Part shown: positions 5,573-11,792 of the stretch, in pieces | How positions within the stretch are numbered: the first letter of the stretch is position 1 | Layout of the letters: the number at the start of each line of letters is the position of its first letter | Notes under the pieces: model-generated | The model's input: only the letters and a program-made list of their open reading frames with translations | Told to the model about the DNA's origin: nothing | The model's database searches: none | From: Bordetella parapertussis | GTDB taxonomy: Bacteria > Pseudomonadota > Gammaproteobacteria > Burkholderiales > Burkholderiaceae_B | Length of the DNA stretch: 11,792 bases | Assembly (NCBI GenBank): GCA_945869355.1 | Contig: CAMBPA010000012.1 | Span: 1 to 11,792 of the forward strand | Direction: 5' to 3' | Position numbers and translations under genes: made by a program

Positions 5573-6816
5573 GCACGCGACGCCGTGAATTGCACAATCA
5601 TTTTTTGCATGACTTGTTCAACAGTGATCGCTCGCATGCAGACATTGTCTGAGCAGGGAGTCTTACGATGATTGGCTGCGCTCACACAAGGTGAGCAGGC
5701 TAGTTGCGCAGTGATGGGAATAGATTTTCCGAGCGAGCCATAGAGCGCTGGTGTTTCGGGTCCGAATAGGACAACAGTGTGTAGACCTGTTACGGATGAA
5801 AAGTGACCCGGTCCGGAGTCGTTGGTAAGCATGACATCTGCAAGCGTATATAGCGCTGGTAGTTCCGCGAAACTGACTTGCCCCGCGAAGTTCAATGCAT
5901 TGGGCACGTCGGCACCGAGGCGAACATTTTCAACATAGGCATGTTCGGAGGGAGAGCCTGTAATGAGGATTAAGCAGTCGGGCCATTGTTGGACCAGTGC
6001 GACGATTAGTGTTGAAAAACTCTCCGGAGCCCAGCGGCGTTGTACCAAAAGCTCGCTCGCGTTGGGATTGACCAATAGCAGCGGTTGAATGCGATGCTGG
6101 AAGGGAAGCTGGGCCTGTGAGGTAAGTGCTTCGATGCGTCCTAATACGGTTTGCTTGACGGTTGGGTCGATGACCGCTTGCGCAATACGAATGGCCGAGT
6201 CTGGGATGTGTATTTTGCTGTAGGGCTGCTCGGTGGAAGTCGCGAAGGCAGCATGGATGAGCGACAAAAAATTCTTTGCAATATGAATGTGGGGGTTGTA
6301 GTGCACTTTGTGTGTGAGCATCGTGCCGCGCCACAGTCCTTCGCCGTGGAAGATATGGTAGCCCACACGTTTGCGCGCGCCGCACAGTCCAGTGAGCAAG
6401 GCGGTAAAGCGTGAGAACAGCTCGAGATCAATCACGGTGTCAATATTGCGCGCGCGTGCTTGAAACAAAAATTTGATTGTGTCTCGGATCAGGGTCAGCA
6501 CTGAGCTTACGTCGATCGTAAAAATATTTTCGGCTGGGACTGTATTGAGTAGAGTGAGGCTGGCACGGTTACTTTTGAAAATCAAAAAAAATATTTCAGC
6601 ACCTCGCGCTTGCGCGTCGCGCATGGCAGGGTCGACAATAATGGCACTACCCATTTCAGAGAGCTCGATAAATAGCAGGCGGCGCGGCGCGCCTGCCGGA
6701 CCCTTAATGAGCAGGGTCATCCAGTCGAGCAGAGCCACAATTGGGCTAAATAGGGCGCATAGGGGCACACCGACCCGGTGGTCGATGGTGCGCATGGTGT
6801 CGACGCTTAAGCTCAT
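5569..6816 (-). CDS. Glycosyltransferase family 9 (heptosyltransferase-like)
   Basis: A 415-aa GT-B protein related to ADP-heptose:LPS heptosyltransferases, longer than the usual ~350 aa. The first ~45 residues are an extension with a hydrophobic stretch (15-37). The N-terminal Rossmann domain starts at RRLLFIELSEMGS (45-57); the C-terminal nucleotide-sugar domain has LLLVNPNASE (246-255), RRWAPESF (260-267) and TNDSGPGHFSSVTG (331-344), the GT9 donor-site signature. A cysteine cluster, CSPC...C...C (374-393), resembles that near the C-terminus of heptosyltransferase II. The loop that normally reads S-x-G-D, with the catalytic Asp, reads S-E-M-G-S. It likely transfers a sugar to an envelope glycolipid; donor and acceptor are unknown. 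The ATG at 6816 lies 11 nt after the preceding stop with no visible ribosome site; an in-frame ATG at 6795 is an alternative start. Confidence 0.87.
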   Translation of the reverse strand: MSLSVDTMRTIDHRVGVPLCALFSPIVALLDWMTLLIKGPAGAPRRLLFIELSEMGSAIIVDPAMRDAQARGAEIFFLIFKSNRASLTLLNTVPAENIFTIDVSSVLTLIRDTIKFLFQARARNIDTVIDLELFSRFTALLTGLCGARKRVGYHIFHGEGLWRGTMLTHKVHYNPHIHIAKNFLSLIHAAFATSTEQPYSKIHIPDSAIRIAQAVIDPTVKQTVLGRIEALTSQAQLPFQHRIQPLLLVNPNASELLVQRRWAPESFSTLIVALVQQWPDCLILITGSPSEHAYVENVRLGADVPNALNFAGQVSFAELPALYTLADVMLTNDSGPGHFSSVTGLHTVVLFGPETPALYGSLGKSIPITAQLACSPCVSAANHRKTPCSDNVCMRAITVEQVMQKMIVQFTASRA

Positions 6817-6827
6817 GGGGTCGTAGT

Positions 6828-7877
6828 TTAATGTGTTGTGTTGAGATCGTCTTGACGTCGGCGCTGCAGCAGTGATATCGCGCCGGGTAGGTAGGTCACA
6901 AGCGTCACAATTCCAAAGCTGACGGACGCGAGCACGGTGATTCCGCTATCGACGCCCCAGAGCACGAGTGTGGTGGATAACGTGGCTTCACGCAAACCCC
7001 AACCGGAAATGCTAATTGGCAGCATCATTAGCAAGCCGAGCGCGGGCAGGCCGACCATGAGCGCGGAAAAGGGTGCTGTCGTGCCAAACGCCTGGAGGCA
7101 GCACCAGAATGCCGTGAGAGCAATCATGTGCGTGCATATGGAGATCGTCAGCTGAGGCAAGATCGTTGGCCAGCCTAGTGCCGTTTTGAGTCCGGGCATT
7201 GCCTCGGGCATGCCGAGTTTGGAGAGGATTGCTTGAATCCAGAGGCGCGTACGCGGTGAGCCAAGCATTAGGCTTGCAAGCGCCGCCCCAGCGACCATCG
7301 CGCCAAGGGCCCACCATCCCAGAGACTCCCCCCAGGGCGCGATCATGGCGCCGCCGAGTATGAGTCCTAGGGCGCCCAAAATATTGTTACCGATCAGGCC
7401 GAGTCCGCGATCGAGCGCAACACTAATGAACCCAAGTCGTAAGCGAGGTGGGGCACGGTTGAGATCGATCGGTTGATGGAGCTCCTCGGACAGTGTGGGG
7501 GTGCGCGTGCCGGCTGCTTGGTCGACGTTGCGCTGCCCAATGGTGCCTAATCGACTGCCCTCCACTGCACGATAGCTGTCCCCGCCGATGGTGCTTGGTA
7601 GACCTTGGTTGATGAGACCACCCGCGAAGTAAAGCGTGATGTAACGTGAGATGGGCAGCCGTAAGCCCATGCTGCGCATAATCGAGCTCCAGCGCACCAC
7701 TGCGAGCAGGTTCGCTAAAACGAGTAGGGCCAACGCTAAGACAAACCAGCCCGGTTTGATCGCTATTTTTGTTTCTCTGAGTGCTTGCCAGTCAATATTC
7801 CGTGCAGCAAGCCAAAGCAGAAGCAAAGACAAAACGATGCGCAGGTAAGGCCAGATTGCTTTGAAGGTTTTTTTCAC
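6828..7877 (-). CDS. YbhN/LPG-synthase-TM family membrane protein (possible lipid flippase)
   Basis: A 349-aa polytopic membrane protein of the family homologous to the N-terminal flippase part of MprF (lysylphosphatidylglycerol synthase transmembrane region). Hallmarks are GLPSTIGGDSYRA (92-104), SVALDRGLGL (152-161) and PISISGWGLREA (287-298), with hydrophobic helices around 10-24, 43-60, 155-180, 187-206, 243-262, 270-290 and 312-336. About 30 polar residues (roughly 112-147) sit between the first two motifs, where relatives are usually shorter. No soluble aminoacyl-transferase domain is present, so it is not a full MprF. Family members are thought to move or present lipids; in this setting it could flip a lipid-linked sugar for the neighbouring transferases, which is inference. 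The start codon is GTG (7877-7875), with a 10-nt gap from the preceding stop and no clear ribosome site. Confidence 0.85.
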   Translation of the reverse strand: MKKTFKAIWPYLRIVLSLLLLWLAARNIDWQALRETKIAIKPGWFVLALALLVLANLLAVVRWSSIMRSMGLRLPISRYITLYFAGGLINQGLPSTIGGDSYRAVEGSRLGTIGQRNVDQAAGTRTPTLSEELHQPIDLNRAPPRLRLGFISVALDRGLGLIGNNILGALGLILGGAMIAPWGESLGWWALGAMVAGAALASLMLGSPRTRLWIQAILSKLGMPEAMPGLKTALGWPTILPQLTISICTHMIALTAFWCCLQAFGTTAPFSALMVGLPALGLLMMLPISISGWGLREATLSTTLVLWGVDSGITVLASVSFGIVTLVTYLPGAISLLQRRRQDDLNTTH

Positions 7878-7887
7878 TGAACGAGGT

Positions 7888-9423
7888 CTATTTTGGATTG
7901 GGGGCAGAGCCCCAGTTACGGCAATGATAGAACTTGAAATCTGAAATCAAACGCCCAAGTCGTGTGATGTCGAGTTGCTTGACTAACGTGCACGACTCAA
8001 AGCCACCTGGTTGTGTGGGTAGGTCAAAGCGCATTTGCGACCAGTTTACAAAAAGACTGTCTGCCCCGGCGGGTATTTCCCCAAACCAAAGGTCAAATTG
8101 GTCAAAACGCTTGTCTAAGACGAAGGTTACTAGGGGTTTGGCATACCAGGCCATTCGGCTTGCGAGGGTCCAATTGCGGACAGACACAGAGGGGATGTTG
8201 TGTTTGTGGCTGAGCGTTTTGGCGAGCGCGCCCGCACTATCCCAGCCCCACATGTCGGCGAGTGGATTCTTTTTTCCCCAGGGGTGATCTTGAGTAATGC
8301 CAGGAATCCCCACAAAGAAAAGCAGGACAAATGCTAGTAGGCAGATAGCGACTTGCAATCGGATGAATGCCCGAATCCAGAACTGCTTGCCGCTTGCCCA
8401 GTGCGCTCCGATGGCATTTGCCGCAAAGGGGATGATGGCGAGCCAGGCCGGGGCGGTCCAGTGCGGTAGGCTGCCGCCACCAGAGAGCAACGCGGTGATA
8501 CAGAACGGAAAGATAAAAAATAAGGTCAGGCCGGCCACTAACCATTTCTTCTGTCTAATGATGTCACGCAGGCATAGATAGGACCCCAGTGCGAGTAATG
8601 GCCCGTAGGCTGCGAGCTGGATGCCGATGAAGGCGGCGAGGCGCCGAATCTGCCAGGTGCCACCACCTCCGTGGGTAAGTTGATAGGCGAAGGAGATCCA
8701 GTCGCGCTGGGCGTTCCAAACGAACACTGGCGTGACGATCAGCAGGGCGAGGGCCACCGCAATCCACGGACCTCGTTTGCTCAGGAGAGTGATCCCGTGT
8801 ACGCGCATCAGAATCGCGATCACGGTCAGTGCTGGAATGATTGCGGTGTACTTTGATAGTCCGGCCAATCCGAGCAGTGCGCCAAGGGCGAGCCAGTGCT
8901 TCAGTGTCGAGTGCTGGTTGTCGAGCGGCGCCACGGCGAGCCTCAGCGTGCTTTGCATAATCAGCAAGGTCAACACCATGAGCAAAGTGTCGGGCAGTAA
9001 CCCCACAGCCAGCACATGCATGAGTGGTGCGCAAAGCATGAGTGCGACAGCCCAAAGGCCTGCGGTCTCTTTTGCTGTTGAGGCGTAATTCCAAGTTGGC
9101 ATCAGCGCATTGATGTCGAGGGCGAGCCGGCGTGCGAGTAAACAAGCGACTAGCCACAGTACCTGGGGAATAAAACGAAGGATGGCGTCTGGTGCACCCA
9201 GCGCGACAAGTGGCCACTGCAGCCAACCCACGAGTGGGGGATGATCAAAGTAGCTCCAGTCTAGGCGGACGGCATAGTAGGCGTAATGTGCTTCATCGAC
9301 AGACAGCGTCAGCAGGGTCGCGAACACAGCATGAATGCCTAAGCCAAGCGCAAGAAGCGCGAGTAGACGTTGGGTCGGATGCCACGCGGGCGTGTGACCG
9401 ACAGAGAGGTTGGTATGCGACAC
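7888..9423 (-). CDS. Glycosyltransferase family 39 (ArnT/PMT-like) membrane protein
   Basis: A 511-aa GT-C integral membrane transferase of the PMT_2/ArnT type, which uses a polyprenyl-phosphate sugar as donor on the periplasmic face. The first periplasmic loop holds SVDEAHYAYYAVRLDWSYFD (41-60), with the expected catalytic acidic pair D43-E44, followed by HPPLVGW (61-67). GLLPDTLLM and GLSKYTAIIP are typical conserved interhelical loops. About ten hydrophobic helices fill residues 20-380; the last ~130 residues are a soluble periplasmic domain, as in family members. The acceptor could be lipid A, another glycolipid or a protein and is not predictable here. No polyprenyl-phosphate sugar synthase (GT2) lies in the window, so the donor must be made elsewhere. 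The start is GTG (9423-9421), 11 nt after the preceding stop, without an obvious ribosome site. Confidence 0.9.
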   Translation of the reverse strand: MSHTNLSVGHTPAWHPTQRLLALLALGLGIHAVFATLLTLSVDEAHYAYYAVRLDWSYFDHPPLVGWLQWPLVALGAPDAILRFIPQVLWLVACLLARRLALDINALMPTWNYASTAKETAGLWAVALMLCAPLMHVLAVGLLPDTLLMVLTLLIMQSTLRLAVAPLDNQHSTLKHWLALGALLGLAGLSKYTAIIPALTVIAILMRVHGITLLSKRGPWIAVALALLIVTPVFVWNAQRDWISFAYQLTHGGGGTWQIRRLAAFIGIQLAAYGPLLALGSYLCLRDIIRQKKWLVAGLTLFFIFPFCITALLSGGGSLPHWTAPAWLAIIPFAANAIGAHWASGKQFWIRAFIRLQVAICLLAFVLLFFVGIPGITQDHPWGKKNPLADMWGWDSAGALAKTLSHKHNIPSVSVRNWTLASRMAWYAKPLVTFVLDKRFDQFDLWFGEIPAGADSLFVNWSQMRFDLPTQPGGFESCTLVKQLDITRLGRLISDFKFYHCRNWGSAPNPK

Positions 9424-9434
9424 GATGCCGGTTG

Positions 9435-10163
9435 CTATTGCGCTTGGACGGGTAAAACGCGCCAGGTAATCTGCCGCTTTCCGTCTTGAGCGAGAATTTT
9501 GGCGTTGACGCGCTGCACGACAAAGCCCTCGGGTAGGTTCGTTACGCCACTCAATGGTAAGTAGTGATTGAATTGCACTGCGATCCGAGGCGAAGGAATC
9601 GTTTCAACGCGCCCTGTGGGCCATCGGCCTTCGAAAGAGAGTTCGAGCCAGCCAGTGAAATCTTGTTTCTCTGGTTTTGCGCGCAGTAACCAGATCAGAT
9701 AGGATAATTGCCCGCCTTGCTTTGCTTGCGTAAAGGTGCTCGTGCTGACGCCTACCACGCCGTAGCGAGGATCGAAGGGTAGTGTTTGAACAATGAGATT
9801 CAGTTGTTCTTTCATAGGCGCAATAATGGCCTGACTCGTCGAAAGCTCTTCACGCAGGTTTTTAATGATTCCTTCGTGAAGCAGGCGCTCGCCCTCTAGC
9901 GCGCGCGCGTGATTATCCACTTGCGTCTGCAATACTTGTCGCTCGGCCGAGACGAGTTTTAGTTCATCCAACAGTTTTTGCGCCTGTTCGCTTGTGAGGC
10001 GCTTGGCCCCATAGCTTGCTTGAAGAAAAAGCACGCCACCGCCTCCGAGGAGGACACCTAGGAGTAGGATGATGAGCCAGCTTGGTATGCGACGCGGACG
10101 CCGTCGCGTGTCGTAGGGTGTGGGTTTGAAAACCGCACGTTTTGCTTGAACGCGGATGACCAT
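9435..10163 (-). CDS. DUF6776-like membrane-anchored coiled-coil protein
   Basis: A 242-aa single-pass membrane protein. Residues 1-28 are basic (RRRPRR at 20-25) and should be cytoplasmic. One transmembrane helix spans about 29-49 (SWLIILLLGVLL...). A heptad-like coiled coil rich in Glu, Gln, Leu and Lys runs from about 55 to 125. The C-terminal ~115 residues have the alternating pattern of a small beta domain (YLIWLLRA, GWLELSFEGRWP, AVQFNHYLPL, GFVVQRVNAKI) and would be periplasmic. Architecture and position match the proteobacterial DUF6776 family as I remember it; no function is known. It starts 6 nt after the murU stop, so co-translation is likely, suggesting a link to envelope or murein metabolism. 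The spacer lacks a Shine-Dalgarno sequence. Confidence 0.75.
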   Translation of the reverse strand: MVIRVQAKRAVFKPTPYDTRRRPRRIPSWLIILLLGVLLGGGGVLFLQASYGAKRLTSEQAQKLLDELKLVSAERQVLQTQVDNHARALEGERLLHEGIIKNLREELSTSQAIIAPMKEQLNLIVQTLPFDPRYGVVGVSTSTFTQAKQGGQLSYLIWLLRAKPEKQDFTGWLELSFEGRWPTGRVETIPSPRIAVQFNHYLPLSGVTNLPEGFVVQRVNAKILAQDGKRQITWRVLPVQAQ

Positions 10164-10169
10164 GGAGAG

Positions 10170-10859
10170 TTAGAGTTGCTGCTTAAGTTTGTATTCTAAC
10201 GCCGCCAGGCGTTCGGGCGTCCCGACGTCAAGCCAAAAGGTCTCGTGCAAATCGCCAATGATCTTGTTCTCTGCCATGGCCGCACGCAAAAGGGGGGCGA
10301 GTTTGGCGGGTTGACCCACCGCCGTATTTGCAAAAAGTGCCGGTTGGTAGACGCCGATGCCAGAGAAAGTTTTACGCTCGCCCACTTGGTCGCTTAAATG
10401 ACCATCACTGCGTCGGACAAAGTCACCTTGCGGATGATGCTCTGGGTTATCGACCAAGAGTAGCCAGGCGAGCTGTTTGGTTTGGCGTAGTTGCTCGGAA
10501 ATTGCATGGGCAGCCAGTGGGTTCCAGTCGCACCAGATGTCCCCGCTGATGACTAAAAATGGATCGGCACCAAGCAGTGGCCCCGCTGTGGCGATTCCTC
10601 CTGCTGTTTCGAGGGCAACGGGTTCGGGTGAGTAGCGTATCCGCACGTTGAAAGCGGAGCCATCGCCAAGCGCTTGTTCGATACGCTTTCCGAGCCAAGC
10701 ATGGTTAATCACAATATCGGCGATCCCGGCTGCAGCGAGCCTTTCAAGATGCCAAACGATAAGCGGTTTGCCGGCAACCGGCAGCAGTGGTTTGGGAAGA
10801 TGATCGGTCAAAGGACGCATGCGTTCGCCTCGACCTGCCGCCAAAATCATTGCGCGCAT
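10170..10859 (-). CDS. murU: N-acetylmuramate alpha-1-phosphate uridylyltransferase
   Basis: A 229-aa nucleotidyltransferase close in length to characterised MurU. It catalyses MurNAc-alpha-1-phosphate plus UTP to UDP-MurNAc and pyrophosphate, the second cytoplasmic step of the anomeric cell-wall recycling bypass. The N-terminus MILAAGRGERMRPLTDHLPK (4-23) is the nucleotide-binding and catalytic loop, followed by the KPLLPVAGKPL segment. ETAGGI (84-89) and SGDIW (105-109, metal-binding D107) form the sugar and metal site, and FWLDVGTPERL near the end carries the second metal Asp. The start at 10859 is chosen because the frame upstream is antisense-like nonsense and the ATG overlaps the amgK stop by 1 nt (TAATG), a common coupling arrangement; an ATG at 10850 is an alternative. 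The AmgK-type neighbour supports MurU over the similar sugar-phosphate nucleotidyltransferases. Confidence 0.88.
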   Translation of the reverse strand: MRAMILAAGRGERMRPLTDHLPKPLLPVAGKPLIVWHLERLAAAGIADIVINHAWLGKRIEQALGDGSAFNVRIRYSPEPVALETAGGIATAGPLLGADPFLVISGDIWCDWNPLAAHAISEQLRQTKQLAWLLLVDNPEHHPQGDFVRRSDGHLSDQVGERKTFSGIGVYQPALFANTAVGQPAKLAPLLRAAMAENKIIGDLHETFWLDVGTPERLAALEYKLKQQL

Positions 10860-11792
10860 TAGAAGGTGTATCCCACTTTGGTTTGAACTTGGTCTAATTG
10901 ATCCAGAACGCGGATCAAGGGTTTGAAGGCAATGTAGCGCCCAGCCACTTGGCGCACGTATTGATTGACGCGCGGTATGTGTGCCAGATAGCCCGCCTTG
11001 CCGTCGCGGTGATTTAATCGAGCGAAGACTCCCAAAATACGAAGATTGCGCTGCAGGGCCATCCACTCGTAATCACGATGAAAATCTGCAAAGTCGGCGG
11101 GCACGGGCAGGTTATTTTTACGCGCCTGCTCCCAGTAACGAATAGCCCAGTCTATTTGTTGCGGCTCTTCCCAGGTGGTTCTAGCATCCATGACGATCGA
11201 GGCGAGATCGTAGGTAATGGGTCCTGCGACTGCATCTTGAAAATCGAGTACGCCTGGGTTGGCCCCGAATCTTGCGTCCTCGCACAACATTAAATTGGGC
11301 GAGTGGAAGTCTCTGTGTACGAATACCTGCGGTTGCGCTGCGTTGTGTTTGACCAACAGATCGAACACGCCATGGAGTGCCTGCAAGGTCTCGGGTGCCA
11401 GGGTGGTTTTGCAGTGGATGCTTGTGTACCACTCGGTGAAAAGTCCTAGCTCCTCTTTGAGGCGGGGCGCGTCGTAGCGAGGCAGTCCTTGGTGGTTGGC
11501 TGTCTGCATGCGTACGAGTGCTGCAAGGGCTTCGCGATACATTTTTTGTAAAGTGGAATCCTCTACTCCTTGAACGATGTTGTCGTACTAAGTTGTGGGC
11601 CCAAGGTCGGAAAGCAGTAAAAAACCCTGAGTTAGGTCTTTTTCAATGATTTCTGGAACGTTTAATCCTGCAGACGCCAACCGCGCGGCAATGTCAACAA
11701 ATGGGCGGCAGTCTTCCTTTGGCGGGGGGGCATCCATGGCCACCAAGGTCCCCGTTGCAGAAGCAATCCTGAAATAGCGCCGAAAACTGGCG
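10859..11792 (-). pseudogene. amgK: N-acetylmuramate/N-acetylglucosamine kinase with internal TAG stop (5' end outside window)
   Basis: An aminoglycoside-phosphotransferase-fold sugar kinase, first step of the AmgK-MurU salvage route (MurNAc plus ATP to MurNAc-alpha-1-phosphate). The minus-strand frame is open from the window edge: FRRYFRI, VAMDAPPPKEDCRPF and GFLLLSDLG form the N-terminal ATP-binding lobe. It then meets TAG at 11590-11588 and resumes in the same frame with YDNIVQG...MYREALAAL, running on to the TAA at 10861-10859. The C-lobe keeps the catalytic H-R-D-F-H-S-P-N (76-83 counted from the Met at 11542) and L-D-F-Q-D (D100). The stop falls about where relatives, as I recall them, have an aromatic residue in a T-Y-L motif, so a one-base change could explain it. 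Restart at the 11542 ATG would give 227 aa lacking the N-lobe, hence probably inactive. Sequencing error or readthrough remain possible. Confidence 0.8.
11588..11590 (-). other. In-frame amber codon within amgK
   Basis: The minus-strand codons read ACA ACT TAG TAC GAC. The 67 codons upstream within the window and the rest of the gene downstream are in the same frame and both look like the AmgK family, so there is no frameshift. An AAGGAG element (11571-11566 on the minus strand) lies shortly after the stop, but the next ATG (11542) is 23 nt beyond it, too far for efficient reinitiation. Confidence 0.85.

Noticed and set aside
5930..6385. 151-aa minus-strand frame inside the GT9 gene
   Set aside because: Low-complexity Arg/Thr/Pro-rich translation, fully covered by a well-supported glycosyltransferase gene.
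8564..9226. 220-aa minus-strand reading frame inside the GT39 gene
   Set aside because: It is in another frame of the same strand, is Arg/Ala/His-rich with no membrane or domain pattern, and the overlapping GT39 frame has clear family motifs.
10860..11066. 69-residue N-terminal extension of MurU
   Set aside because: It lies antiparallel in frame to nothing recognisable, overlaps the 3' end of amgK on the same strand, and the family N-terminus MILAAG starts right after the ATG at 10859.
11724..11730. Seven-G tract in amgK as a phase-variable frameshift site
   Set aside because: The reading frame through it (DAPPPKED) is intact and family-like, so the tract does not explain the interruption; the defect is an in-frame stop elsewhere.
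1..11792. tRNA, CRISPR array, insertion sequence, phage or defence island
   Set aside because: No cloverleaf-like segment, regularly spaced repeats, transposase, integrase or terminal inverted repeats were seen; nearly every base is covered by ordinary metabolic or envelope genes.

Overview
The window looks like chromosomal DNA of a betaproteobacterium, probably Burkholderiales. The main clues are a tripartite-tricarboxylate-type (Bug/TctC) periplasmic receptor, a family greatly expanded in that order, and an amgK-murU pair followed by a small coiled-coil membrane protein. This is inferred from gene content alone. I see no tRNA, rRNA, CRISPR array, insertion sequence, integrase or phage gene, and no stretch over 300 bases lacks a gene.

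Left part (1-4743), mostly + strand. The 3' end of an alpha/beta hydrolase gene is followed by a likely sigma70 promoter and an isocitrate/isopropylmalate-type dehydrogenase. A Bug-type solute receptor lies on the minus strand, convergent with the dehydrogenase. It is divergent from a two-gene + strand unit encoding a dihydrodipicolinate-synthase-family lyase and an RraA/HMG-aldolase-family protein. Uptake receptor, oxidative decarboxylase, Schiff-base lyase and metal-dependent aldolase together suggest catabolism of an imported hydroxy- or keto-carboxylic acid. The substrate cannot be named from sequence. The 175-bp divergent intergenic region carries a perfect 12-bp palindrome, a candidate operator.

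Right part (4751-11792), all minus strand, transcribed right to left as one tight operon. Order: amgK (N-terminus outside the window), murU, a DUF6776-like coiled-coil membrane protein, a GT39/ArnT-like polyprenyl-phosphate-sugar transferase, a YbhN/MprF-type membrane protein, a GT9 heptosyltransferase-like protein and a PAP2 phosphatase. Junctions are 1-nt and 4-nt overlaps or gaps of 6 to 11 nt. AmgK and MurU salvage cell-wall MurNAc to UDP-MurNAc. The four distal genes look like an envelope glycan or lipid modification module. The two operons converge at about 4744-4750, next to a perfect 11-bp hairpin.

The most striking observation is an in-frame TAG codon (11588-11590) inside amgK. The protein-like reading frame is unbroken on both sides, so this is a nonsense mutation, a sequencing error or a readthrough case. 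If real, the salvage pathway would be cut at its first step while murU stays intact. Other points of interest are a GT9 protein lacking the usual catalytic Asp, a polar insertion in the YbhN-like protein, and a lyase in which the usual catalytic Tyr is replaced.
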